Positions 51,076-62,749 of a stretch of 64,000 bases of DNA are shown here, one piece after another. The notes beneath the pieces were generated by a model. It made no database searches. It was given only the letters and a program-made list of their open reading frames with translations, and was not told the DNA's origin. The stretch is taken from the NCBI GenBank assembly GCA_965153455.1, contig OZ234501.1:6634001-6698000 (forward strand), in the 5' to 3' direction. Every line of letters begins with the position of its first letter. Position 1 is the stretch's first letter. A program made the position numbers and the translations under genes. Source of the stretch: Sphagnum compactum. Taxonomy: Eukaryota; Bryophyta; Sphagnopsida; Sphagnales.

Positions 51076-53461
51076 TTTAGTTGGCTAATTCTCATGCTAA
51101 ATAGGAGGCCATTCAGCAAGGGTGTCCATTATGTAGTGGACTCAATTGGCCGGCCGTAACCACAGCTGTTAACTTGTTGTGGGGGGAGGGGGGGGAGGCA
51201 GGGTAGTAGGGTTTGGCTAATTTCAGTTCCCACATCATCCATCCATCCATCCATCCATCCCCGGGTCCGATCACTCGGCCACAGGGGGACTAAGAGTTCG
51301 GAATAAGCCAAACCCTGCCGACTCTAATCAGCCAGGGTGGGTGCCGGTTCACCTAAGGCCACTCTCGATACCACTCTCGATTGATTGGGGTTGTCATTGA
51401 CGAACGAAAACCCAAAGCAAAAGGGAGAGAGAGAAGGCCAGAAAAATAAAAAGGCCAAAAACTCGCATGTCACACATCTTGTGGGTCTTTTCGATTCGGT
51501 GATCGACCAGAGGCCACTGTTGTCTCGGTCGAGACCTCCGACGACGACTTCTCATAACCAGTGGCCATGAGCTGGTTACCAGGCATAACTGACTCTTGAC
51601 CTGCCATTCTAAGTCAGTCGGACAACCTGTCAGTCACTTTTTTTCTTTTTTTAAAAAAAAGTACCAAGCACTCTTTTGATTTCATACCTATCTGCTGTCA
51701 AATTTTTTTTGGGGGGGGTCATTAATGAAATATGTGATATGAATGTACAATGAATGTGAATTTCCATCCGTGAAGGAAGGAGCGAAAATTATGATGCTTT
51801 CATCCAAGAAGAAGAAGTCGGGTTGTAGAAAATTGGGGCCAATGAGGGTTGACGGTGATGGTGATTACGTAGTAGAGCTGCAAGTAAGTAGTATAGGTCC
51901 GAATAAAAATGAAGGTTGTATTTTATTGCTTCTAACTTGTGACCTGATAGCCAATCAGGTCATTGAGATTCTCTTAACAGTTGAGTGTGATCTTGAAATG
52001 CAGTTGGTGTCAACAAAGGCAAAACCCACCCATCCCACCCCCAAAAAAAAAGACCCAGAGAATTTTTTAATTAAAAAATATTAATTTTAAATTTTTTAAA
52101 AAAAATTAAAGGAGAAAAAAGAAAAACGTATCTTTGGGTTATCATGTCTTGCCGTGCCTTAGATGACAAGAATTCATTCTCTCTCTTGATGAGCTTACAT
52201 TAAAAGACTGTGTGACTGACCCACACCAGGTCGGGCGGGCGGGCGGGCCATCACGACCACCACCACCACCGTGCAGCCTTGACAGAAGTGGACAGCCCTA
52301 CACCGTTGCAGCGGAAGCAGCAGCAGAGATGATGGTCGCGCCCCCAATAACACACAGATCTCTGCTGCTGCTGCTGCCGCCTCTGCAGCAGCCGCCTCTG
52401 CAACAGCCGCCTCCTCCTCCTCCTCCGCAGGACACGGAAACTGGAAACTCTCACAATCGAGTGACAACTCTCTCATCATGTGTGATATATGACAACAACA
52501 ATCGCGTCAAATCGACCCCCAGATGGACCCACAAACAATTTGGTTCTGTATTTTTCTGTTTATTAGGTAGTCCCTGGAAAAGGAGGTAGGGGCGGTGCCG
52601 CCAAGCCACCGGCCAAGCCGCCTTTGAGATCTCTCTCTCTTTCTCTCTCTTTATATATCTATATATATATGGACACACACACACTTACTCTCGTAGACTG
52701 GATTGACCACGCAATACACTTCTTGTTTAAAATAGCCATACTTCACACCGTGCTTTATACACCTACCTTCTTTAATACATCCGACAATGAACATCTCAGC
52801 CACGCGCCACTACGACACATCAAAGGTTGTTTACAAGTCTATATTTTCCCTGTTTGTGTCCCTGAAAAGAAAAAGAAAAAAGAATAAGGGATTTGCAAAG
52901 TAGTGCTTTTTTTTTCTGACAAATTTTGTCATTTTTTTGGACCAAAAAACAAATTGGGAAATTTTTCTGGAAAATCATTTTGTAAGTTTTTCTAGTGTGT
53001 AAAATTGACTAAAGTTTCTAATTTTTTGACAGGAAAAATTCCACAAATTTTATGGATATCAAAAATTTCCAAAGAAAATCCCCTGGTTGGAAAACTTATA
53101 TATATAATTATTCTTATTTCTTTTTTGGGTTTCTATTTTCCCAATTTTCTTTTAAAAAAACACACACACACTTTGAAACTAACCTTCCCATGCTAGCTAA
53201 GCATTGTGGAGCAAGCTTTGACTAAAGAGCATCTTCCAATGCCTTTGGTCATAAGTACTAGGTACTAGTAGGTACCACCTCTCTTTGTTTGTAGAGGGTG
53301 GGGGAGAGGGGAGCTTTACGTGTGTCTTTGCCATGCTACTATATTAAGAACTAACCCATCCCAATATATTACTATTACAATAATAATAGGAGCTCATTCT
53401 TAGTTTCCATGAAGTAAGAAGGTACGCTTCTTACCCTATCCTAGTTTCTTCATCATGAGAG

Positions 53462-53493
<32 letters not shown>

Positions 53494-54600
53494 AAGTGGC
53501 TTTAAGTGTTCTTGGGAGTGTTTTTATTATTTTATTTTCAAGTATCAGTGTATCACCCATCATCCTAATATAGCTCCTATTTATTTATTTATTTATTTAT
53601 GTTTGTTGGAGCTAATAGCACCCACAAAACTATGCTTGAGAAATTTACCATTATTGGTTTGGTATATGCTTGGCCCTCAATATGATGAGGTCTAAACATA
53701 TATGTGGTTGTCCATGTGTGAATGGGAACAAGTTGTGGTGGATTTGTTTTTCTCTTGCCTTTTGCAAGACACAACAAACAGACACAACCACATCGGAAAA
53801 AAAGGTTTTTGTTACTTTAGTTGTAGTTGTTGTTATCTCTTTGAGTGCGAATAGCCTAACACATTGTAGTGTTTTTAACCTACCTATCGAGTTGAAGTTA
53901 TGGCTAAGCTGACTTGTTTTGGGGCCTTATAAAACCCCTTCCAAATGATAATAACGAAATGGTGTTGTATTGAGTATGACGGACTATGGACATCCTCCCC
54001 ACATTTTCAAATGTGGCCAAACATCCGGAGAATGCAGCTCTCAATTGCAATACAACTACGTGTAGGGTAAGGCTTGAGGGCCAGGGTTTTGAGGAAATAA
54101 CCCTAAACCCCAAGGTGGGAGCCGATATGTGTATTTTTGTATGTGATATGCAGCTGGTATCATGAGAAAAAATGAAAAATGAAAAAAAAGGTGGGTAGAT
54201 GCCCACATTTGCATTCTATTTTCATAGTGGGCTTTAAAATTTCAAGATTTTAAACTTTTAAAATTAAAAAATGTAAAACCCTATTTTTGAAAGGTGGCAT
54301 GATTTTTTACACCATGTAAAAGCTCACAAGTGAGAGTGCAATTACCAAATTGGGCTTGCCCACTCGACTCTTGCCTCACATACCTTTTGTTTTGGTAACG
54401 GCCTCACACTTAGGCTTTTGGCCAACTAGGTACATGTAAATATGTCAGGCTCTTATGCTCCCCATGCACATGACCAATGATATGTAGGTTCGACACCTTG
54501 ATGCGTGCCACCCTCAAGAATGCTCTATAGTTTTATAAATTTTTGGAAAAAAGATCTCTCCTTTGTGTTCGCTACTATCCAAATGAAGGTTTGGTACGTA
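51076..54600. other. intergenic region, no gene seen
   Basis: Holds an (ATCC)n microsatellite (about 51235-51260), a GGGC repeat (52230-52247), a GCT/CAG/CCT-rich low-complexity block (52256-52435), TA and CA repeats (52650-52685), a (CT)n tract (about 53458-53489) and a (TTTA)n tract (53580-53600). The low-complexity block opens overlapping Ala/Glu- and Pro/Gln-rich frames on both strands that I do not accept as genes. Confidence 0.5.
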
Positions 54601-54920
54601 CGAAACTTACCAAATACTAAGGCGGCGGATGAGCAAGCCGCCTTAGACCATGTTGTAGGGGGTCACACGTTTGATACCATGGGACCCTTTGGGCCCCAAG
54701 AACTCTCGTGACTCACTCCTTCCCCTCCCAGCACGATGATGTATGGAACATCGAACCAAGCTAAAATACTTCCCATTCAAGTGTGTGCTACCGATGCGGC
54801 ATGCAGTTGTGGTGGAAACTTACCTAGTACTAAGGTGGCAAATGGAGAAGTTTTTTAGCCACATCTTGGGGGCCAAATGTTGGATTCCCAGGCCCCATTC
54901 TTTGGCCCCCCAATGCTACT
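54601..54920 (+). repeat. pair of diverged direct repeats, about 105 bp each
   Basis: The phrase AACTTACC-AATACTAAGGCGGC near 54604 and its variant near 54818 are each followed by a GGGGG-TCACAC/GGGGGCCAAA segment and a GGCCCC-containing end. The spacing is about 214 bp. Confidence 0.6.
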
Positions 54921-55192
54921 AGGGACCTATGAAGGCCCCCACCACCCTTCCCCCTCCCCCAAAAGCAAAAGAATTTTTTTTTAAAAAAAAAATACTCCTC
55001 CCCGGGCCCCATGTGTTTGAATGAACTTGGAATTAATTCTTGTTCTTTTTCTCCTCGCCTTCCAAAGCGAATTTTGAAAAAACATGAAAAAATATAGAAA
55101 CATAGGTACCCGACAGGGTTTTTTTTCTTTTTTCTCAATTTTATGATATTAAGAAATGGCGTTTGTTTTTTAAACCACAAAACTAGTGGATG

Positions 55193-55208
55193 CCCCCCCC
55201 CCCCCCCC
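55193..55208. repeat. poly(C) tract, 16 bp
   Basis: Uninterrupted C run. Length may be uncertain in any assembly. Confidence 0.9.
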
Positions 55209-55559
55209 AAAACAACCCAAAAAAGAGCGAAATTATTCAAATTCATACTAGAAAAAACCAATAGCTTTGTCCAAAACAAAAGTGACAAAATTTATCCCAA
55301 TAAAATCACCAACAGGTTTTTTCCCAATTTTTGATACAAAAGATCTGGCGAATTTTCCCCCAAAAAAGAAAAAAAAATCAGTCAAATTTACACTAGGAAA
55401 AGAAAATCCCAAATTTCCCAATTGTTGGAGGGCCCAAAAAAAAAACAAAAACTGATATTATTACTAATTAGGCGCCTAACAATATGTTAACAAGGCAAAA
55501 ATAATATCAATAAGGTGAAAAAAAGAAAAGAAAAAGAAAAAACGAGAATATTAGGAAAC

Positions 55560-55850
55560 CGGTAAATACGGCAATTTCGGCGGCATGTACGACGGCGACG
55601 CGCGTCGCGTGTGGCGTCGCGGACCGGCGGCGCGGTTGGCCGGACGCTCATTTGCTTTTGTCGACTTTGGTTTTGTTTCCTTTTTTGCGTTGTTGTTGTT
55701 GCGGATTTGCTTGGGGGGCGGAACCGGAGAGCGAGGCAGACGACAGACAGGAAGTCCTGAAGAAGGGGGGGGCGGGGGGGGGGGGGACCCCAGGAAGGCC
55801 GCCCTCACAGTAAGGAAGGAAGCAAAGCAGGAAAGTAGGTAGCCGCACGC
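55560..55850. other. CpG-rich block upstream of the ERF gene
   Basis: Dense CpG sequence (for example CGGCGACGCGCGTCGCGTG near 55592-55612) and a G-rich run at 55766-55789 in otherwise AT-rich surroundings. CpG survival suggests an unmethylated regulatory region. Overlapping frames here are compositional. Confidence 0.5.
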
Positions 55851-57244
55851 GATAACAACAGCAGTAGTTGCAGCTCGGCGCTAGGCTTTCCTACCCACCT
55901 ACATTTTATTTGTTTTTCTGCTCTTTCTGCTCTGCGTGCTGTGGATCCCTTTGGAACTCCAAAAAAAAAAGGCTCCGAAAACCTCTGAGAAGACAATAGA
56001 GAACAGAGGGAACACGAGAACTAGCTGGTGGGTTCCAAACAATGGCGGGCTTGTAAGGGGAGGGGGGGCAGGCTAGTGGGTGCTGGTGTTGGTTATGGTG
56101 GTGGGGTTGCCTTGCCCTTGCCTTGCCTTGCCTTGCTTTGCTTTTCTTTGCCTGTCTCTAGTCTGCTTTCTGTCTGTCGGAAGAAGTGGGGAAGGGCGGC
56201 AGCAGCGGCAGCAAATGTGAGGAGTGGAGATTCGAGTGCGGACCTCTCTTTCTCTCTCTCTCTCTCTCTCTCTAAGCAATTTTGAGAGAGGGACAAACGG
56301 AGCAAGGGGAGTGAGAAACGGAAGGCAAAAAGAAAGTTAGCAGAGGAGGTAAAGGCTAGACGCTGCTTGTGGTCTCCATCCTGGGACGCAATCATGGCTC
56401 ACAGCTGTGAGAGATCAGAAGAGAGAGTGAGCAGAGAAGGGCGGTGTTTTATTCCTTTTTTTCTCCTCTTTCTTTCTAGCTTGTTTTTGTGGTGATCATC
56501 AGCCTTGTCTTCCTCCTTCCTCCTCCTTCTAGTGCTATAATGCTATAGCTTTGTTTTTCCAAGCTTTTAGCAAGTTGGGTACTCGCTGGATGCTGGTCTT
56601 CTAGTCCTAGGTTTGATTGCTGGGGTGTGGCTTAGCTTTCGACAGTTGTGTGGCCGGAACTACCTTCCTTTGGGCTGGATTGGGAGATGCTGCTGCTGCC
56701 GCATATTCTCAACAACAACCACCCATACCCATCATCGGCTTCTTTCCTCTCTCGTCTGTAATATTGCAGATCCCCTGCAGGTACTTCAGCCTTCGTTTTT
56801 GGTTTGCTGGCAGCTTTGGTTTGTTGTGGGATTTGGGTTATGGTAGAGAGAGAGAGAGAGTTGTTGCCCGTGATGTACTTTAAGCTGCTGCTGAGGATTC
56901 ATGTTTGGGGATTTATGTTGTGATGGAAGGAAAAGTACTGGTAGGGTGGGTGGGTGGATGGGTGGAGGAGAGAGAAAAAGGCGGAGACTGAAACCTTCTA
57001 GGGATGGATACCGAAGGTCGTGGTATGTGTAGGCGTGACTGTGATGGTTTGGGATACCGAAGGTCATGTTTTAGGAGAAGCTTGGTGATGGGTTCTTTTC
57101 TTTTTGTGTGTGTCTGAATCGGTGGTTTTGATGCCAGCCAAAAGCAATCGGAGAAGCAATTGAAGAAGGAAAGGAAAGGAAGGGAGGGCAAGGGGAGGGA
57201 AGAGAAGAGAAGGGCAGGGAGACAGGGAGGGAATATTTGTTTAC
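55851..57244. other. presumed promoter and long 5' leader of the ERF gene
   Basis: CT-rich and GA-rich tracts (CT run at about 56246-56274, GA run at about 56844-56860, GGAAGG-rich sequence at 57160-57235) lie directly before the ERF start, as in many plant transcription-factor leaders. A leader intron is possible but could not be defined. Confidence 0.4.
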
Positions 57245-58201
57245 ATGGCTCAAAGGATTGAGAGAGGCGGGAGCACCACCATCAAGCCTCATCAAGCTGA
57301 ACAGGGTGCGCACTTCAGAGGTGTGAGGAAGAGGCCCTGGGGCAGATTTGCTGCAGAGATCCGTGACCCATGGAAAAAGACCAGAGTATGGCTAGGTACC
57401 TTTGACACAGCTGAGGAGGCTGCCAGAGCCTATGATGCTGCAGCTCGAGCTCTAAGAGGAGCCAAGGCAAAGACCAACTTCGTGTCCCCTTGTGATGATC
57501 AGAGCACCAGTCAAAGCTCTACTGTAGAGTCTTGGAGTTCCCCCAAGAACCTCTATCATCGAACTCCTCCAGCAGCAGATGCAGCTGCTCACACAAAGAA
57601 TCTGTACAACAACAGATCTGGTGGTGTTTGTGATTCCTCCTGGCGCAGCTGTGGCCTAGACCTTAATGTTGCTATAGTTGATAATATGGTGGCTTGTGTG
57701 GAGGAGCCACCAAGCAGTCGAGCAGCAGCAGCAGCTTTCAAGTCTGTCAGCAGCGGTGCTGGATGCTCCTGTATTATGAGCCCTGCTGAAGCTATCACAT
57801 GTGCTCTGTCTGGTGGCAAGCGAGGAGCCCCCAGCTTGAACCCCATTCAAGCTCTTTTCAAAGATGATGACCATCATCCCACTCTTCCCTGTGACAAACG
57901 CCCAAAAAGCTTGAAGATCAAGGATGGAATGTTTACAACAGAGAGAAGAGACTTAGGAGTAGAAAAGGATTGGTTGGGTGTCAAGATGGTTGGAATGCAG
58001 CAGCAAAGCATTGGAGGAGGAGGTGAGACTCCTCGGGCTTGTCACAGTGATTGTGATTCATCATCCTCTGTGATTCTAAACTCTGAGGCCGCTGCTTTTT
58101 TTTCCCAGCCACAACAACCACCACAACAACAACAAGATGCTAAGCCTGTGATGCTAAGAACTCTTCCACTCTTAGATCTAAATCTTCCTCCCTGCTTGTA
58201 G
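57245..58201 (+). CDS. AP2/ERF-domain transcriptional repressor with C-terminal EAR motif
   Basis: Intronless, 318 aa. The single AP2/ERF DNA-binding domain spans about residues 23-80 ([20 protein letters not shown] through RGAKAKTNF). The Ala in RFAAEIRD and the Asp in [10 protein letters not shown] are those of the ERF rather than the DREB subfamily, so GCC-box binding is expected. The protein ends [10 protein letters not shown], an EAR repression motif (LxLxL/DLNxxP) that recruits TOPLESS-type corepressors. A second EAR-like LDLNVAI lies near residue 138. This arrangement resembles group VIII ERFs such as AtERF3/4 or ESR-type proteins (from memory). The middle is Ser/Ala-rich with a Gln tract near residue 295. 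The start is the first ATG of the frame, just before the basic stretch leading into the AP2 domain. Confidence 0.95.
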   Translation: MAQRIERGGSTTIKPHQAEQGAHFRGVRKRPWGRFAAEIRDPWKKTRVWLGTFDTAEEAARAYDAAARALRGAKAKTNFVSPCDDQSTSQSSTVESWSSPKNLYHRTPPAADAAAHTKNLYNNRSGGVCDSSWRSCGLDLNVAIVDNMVACVEEPPSSRAAAAAFKSVSSGAGCSCIMSPAEAITCALSGGKRGAPSLNPIQALFKDDDHHPTLPCDKRPKSLKIKDGMFTTERRDLGVEKDWLGVKMVGMQQQSIGGGGETPRACHSDCDSSSSVILNSEAAAFFSQPQQPPQQQQDAKPVMLRTLPLLDLNLPPCL

Positions 58202-58426
58202 CAAAGTGTGCCAGAGAGATGCGCAACTGTTGTTGTGCTTCTCTGCAGACTATATTGCAGTGTGTTCTTGTTGCAGTAGACACTGCTGCTCCAAAACTGT
58301 TGAATTTTGCAAAGAAGTTCCACTACTGTCAGAATTCATTCGTATGTGATTCTGAGTGCTATACCCATTTGCTCATACCACTCTCATCCATGTACTATGT
58401 TTGTAACTCAACTTTTTGCAATTTTG

Positions 58427-58690
58427 GAAGATTTAGGAGTAGTAAGGGAGATATGGGTTGGGATCAAGAGCCTGTCTTCTGGATGCAGCAAAGTGCACAG
58501 GGGAGGAGGAGGGGGAGGTGAGGACCAGGCCTCTCTGTCGCAGTGGGTTGTTGTGACTTTGTATCCTCTGTGCGTCTCATCTCCAAGGGCAGCAGCTTGT
58601 GGTCAGCAGCAGCAAACCACAGCAGGGTGCTGCCTTGCATATGAGGAAAATTCTCCAGTTCTAGATCTTGATGTCCCTCCCTGTTTGTAG
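58427..58690 (+). pseudogene. partial degenerate tandem copy of the ERF 3' end, EAR motif retained
   Basis: This segment matches the last ~255 bp of the ERF coding sequence (57947-58201) at an offset of about 480 bp. Shared phrases include TTAGGAGTAG, GGTTGGG, GCAGCAAAG, GAGGAGG-GGTGAG, the TCCTCTGTG stretch, and the end TCTAGATCTTGATGTCCCTCCC against the original TTAGATCTAAATCTTCCTCCC-like end, both closing with a CCTGYTTGTAG stop. The frame from 58307 ends EDLGVVREIWVG...VLDLDVPPCL against [10 protein letters not shown]...[10 protein letters not shown]. It lacks any AP2 domain and is more likely 3' UTR or a pseudogene fragment than a free gene; use as an alternative last exon is possible. 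Confidence 0.75.
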
Positions 58691-61600
58691 TGAGGATTTA
58701 GAGCTTCTTGCACACTATTGCAGTGTGGATTGTGGTGGTGGGCTGTTTTCAAAACCTGTGGGAACTTTGCCGAAATGTTTCATTATCATTTGTCATTCAT
58801 AAAGATTGTGAATGCTGTATCATTGTTTTAAAACAAACACTTCCCCACACTTGCTTCATTTGCCTCGACTTGTGTGATTTTGGTTTCAGATAAAACTTGA
58901 ATCTCCTCCTTCCACGCAAGTACCACAGGTACAGGGAATGAGGCCAGTTTTCTGTTTCACACAGAGACTGTACGCTTACTTTCCCACTGTGAAATACTTG
59001 AAAAGATGATCCAACATGCTGGATCTCTTGCATCCAATCTGCCAGATGGCAAGTCAACATCTTTTGAGGAGCATGAATTGAATTGTGCATCCATCTTCTA
59101 TACCGGTTTAGATCTCAGGTGCTTCAGGTTTGAGGAGATTTTGATAGCTTTGGATCAAAGCTCTTTATGGAGATGATAAGCACTGGCCCAACAATCAGTG
59201 ATATCACAACAAATCCTAAAAATCCCATTTGACCCATCATCATTGTTGTGGTGATCCTCGTGAATAGCTAGCTGGTCATGATTCAGTGTTGCAATAAGTT
59301 CATTGAAGTGTCCTATGCTGTAGCTCGAAGTGCAATTCACAACCTGTTTCATCTGAGTGCACATCACAGGGCTGAAGAAAGAAGAACATATGCCTCTCTT
59401 TTCCACTGACAACAGCATTGAAGTAGCAGTTGCTGTGCAGAGCTCAGCAGTGGAAATGCCTGCTGCTTGGCTTGAATGATTGAGCCTGAAACAAACATGG
59501 TAGATTACCTCGTTCATTGATTTGAGCTATTTTTTGAAGTAAAAGTTGATTAGTAATGACACATGCAGTCAGGGGGATGTCATTTTGGTAATGGAAAAAG
59601 AGTAGTATCGCAGTATGCAGGCCAGGATGCAATGGAGAAGGCAGTGGTGTTGCAGTTACTAGAGCTGCTGCAGCAGTCATGCAGATGGGTTGTAAGAGTG
59701 CTCAGAATTGCTCTTGTGCATGTAAACTTGGTTTTAACCGGCTTTTTGGTCTTTTGATCGAGTAAGAATTCAATGCTGTTTCTCAAGTTAGGTAGCACTT
59801 CAATCACAGAAGTTCAAGATATGGGTTTCGGTAGAAGTTATTGTTGATTGATCATGTTCTGGCACTCAATGTATTTGCGATGCTAGAGTGCTTGTGTCTT
59901 CCTCTTTCAATGGCCGCCAATGCGATCTTGATGTTTGTCAATGGGCCTAACCCTTGGGTTAACTCTCTTCTGCAACTACTCATATTTTCAGCACTTCTTG
60001 ATCTCAACTTAAGAATTTGTTATGGTTGAAGTTCCAGTCGGAATGCTCACAGCATGCTTTTCCCAAATGCACACATGTACTGCTTTTTGGCTCATTTCTG
60101 GTGGAAGGTCTTGTGTTTTGTCTTACCAATGTTGCTGTATAGTTGGATTAACACTAAAGTTATCCATAAAGTCATCCTCTCTTTCACCCCCCTGTCCCCT
60201 CTTTCAGTGGTATCCGCAAAGTAAGGAAATTTTATTAAGTCTCAATATGAAATGCTGAAACCCAGCATTTAATGCACAAGGTTCGAGAATAGTTATAATA
60301 ATTGTACAGGTAGGAGCAGTGAAAATATATGTGGATGCGCTCAGGAAAAAGGAAAATTTTTTTGGTCTTGTTTTTTTTATCACATATATATTATTATGCC
60401 TCTAGCTTGTAGTGCGAGATGACTTGATTATTATTTATGCTTAAGTTTTTTATCACTTAGTTTGATGTAATTTTTGTATTTACTATTATTTTAAAAATCT
60501 TCTACTAATAGTTTGAACCTTGCTAAGCCTTTTACATGTGTTCAATAAGATATGTCTAAATTAATAATTTGATTGACATCAATTTTAAATTGTAAAGTTT
60601 TCTTACACTTTATGCTAGATGAAAGGAACTAAACACACCTTTTCCTGCACCTCTTGCACCCAAGTTATGAAAATATGAACTAGGGAGTCAAGTAATGTTT
60701 TGCAAATCAGACCTCTTTGGTTTGATTTGTGATTTTATGTTTAATCTATCAAACCAATCATAATGCTTGAATTTGTTATTAAAAGATTTATAAATATGTT
60801 TGTTAGTTGAACAATGGTAAACCAATTGTTGATGGAATGTTCACATAATGACCAACTAGTCCAACAAGGGGAACATGTCAATGGAACTCCTTTAAAAGAA
60901 ATGTTTTAAAAGTTTATTGGGTCAATGAAAGATGAATAATGAAAAGTCATGCATTATGAAGGTGAGTTAAATAAATTACATTATATGTAATACGTAGGAT
61001 AACAAAGGTCAATGGTTATCAAATTGTCATCATTGTGTTCATATTGACCACATAAGCAAAATTACATGAAAAAAAAATGATAGCAAAAGTTTTCATTTTG
61101 GCAGTTTCAATTGATCACTAGCTAATATGTAAGTAAAAAGTGCATAATCTATTTTTCAACATATTACACATACTATTTTCATTCCATTTATCCAAGTTCA
61201 CATTGCTGAAAAATTTAGGTTTGGAATTTTTTTAAATCAATCTTTTAAAAGTTCAATGTTAGTATCATTGGAGTCAAACTTTATATATAATTGTCTCAAA
61301 ATGGAGGTGCAAGTATTACACCGTCCCATTCCCCCTTCCCATGTTGAGTGCCGAAAAAGTCTCAATTCATTTTGGAACCAAAGGTCAAACCTAGGTAGCG
61401 AGCCACGTAGTATAAAGCCCTTGAACTACTGAACTGCCCTACACATCCATCACTCACTCCAAACTATGTGATGTTTTGGTCTAACACCTTGATTTGTCAA
61501 CCAATTCCAATGCAATGTCAAACATTATTGCATAAACAAAAATCATGTTCTTTGTCATCACTATGTAAAAATGGTTTTCTTTGATAAAAGTCTTATGTTT

Positions 61601-62749
61601 TGGTCTAGCTACAGGGTCTGCACAAAATGTGATGTGAACAAGAATTATCACTTGAAAGGAATGCCAGTGCATACTCTGGATCTCGTTTTGGATCTAAAAG
61701 GTATAGTTTTCCACAAAGTCAATATGTGAGAGGATGGTGTTAGTAGGGAAGTTGGCCATGGACAACAACATTGGGTGTTTTGGCATCTAGCAATGAAGTT
61801 GTGTTTAACAAATGCTTGTAGCTTGGCTTGCAAATAATCAAGGAATAGAAAAGGAGAAGTCTCCTTGAAAGCTTTTTTAACCCTTGCTTTGGCCTCCCTT
61901 CATCTATCACACCTATTGTTCAAAACACTTCGAAGATACTTTATAGGGTACCTCTATAGATATATCATAAGGACAAATAGGCAAATTCTAAACTCCACAT
62001 TCTACACACTCCCTCATCATGCAAATTAATTTATGTCATTCTTGTAGTTCCCTTTTTGGACATATGCATTCTTCCCACATCTTTGTGACCCCTTTATAAA
62101 GTTTATCATGGGCCCCACAAGATCTCTATTTAACATTTCCCTCTCCCTTACAAACAACACATTAATAGTCACAAAAGTTTGTTATATGAATTCCTTGTCA
62201 AGCATCTCTCATGGCATTCAAACCTTGCCATAACATGTCAAATTTCACATGGTATTTACAACAACATACTTTTATGTCCTTACATGTTTTCATAAAATAC
62301 GACTTCAAGCCTTCAAAAGGCCCCTACCAAATTTATAATTCAAGATGGCTAGTAACAAATCGAAGAAAGAAAGAAGTCTACCAAGATTAGAATTCATAAT
62401 TAATGTCAAAAGGAATCAACAATTACATTGCATTAAATAAAAATTACACAACTAATTATCAAATAGATTATTATTTACACCTTGAAACGTAAAGTGCAAT
62501 TTGCAAAAACAAAAACCTACTTGACTTTCCAACAAAAAATGTGTTGCATGCACTTCATATTATTTTGGTCCAATGTGCTTGCAAGTGACATGATCCCATC
62601 ATCACCTTCAAGATGTTCATCTTCGTCAGCATCATTGGACTCCATATCATCTAGAATATGTCGTGGGTCCGCAAACATGTGACCCAAACCTCCACGATGT
62701 GATCCATATCATGTTCCACAGTAATGAATGATATCCTCTTGAGAAATGT
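58691..62749. other. intergenic region, no gene seen
   Basis: 58.7-60.3 kb is moderately GC-balanced and may include the ERF 3' UTR; the frames at 59155-59517 (-) and 59563-59757 (+) have no recognisable motif. 60.3-62.7 kb is AT-rich and could be the non-coding 3' part of the MULE that starts beyond the right edge. Confidence 0.45.

Noticed and set aside
52195-52589. Overlapping Ala/Glu-rich (-) and Pro/Gln-rich (+) frames
   Set aside because: Low-complexity GCT/CCT repeats keep several frames open on both strands; no conserved segment.
55551-55848. Arg/Gly-rich frames in the CpG-rich block
   Set aside because: Open on both strands because of base composition and G/C homopolymers; no family resemblance.
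59155-59517. 120-aa minus-strand frame with Cys/His residues
   Set aside because: The residues do not form a recognisable zinc-finger spacing and there is no flanking support for a gene.
61380-61450. Possible tRNA-like stretch
   Set aside because: No acceptor-stem pairing or standard T-loop could be found by eye.
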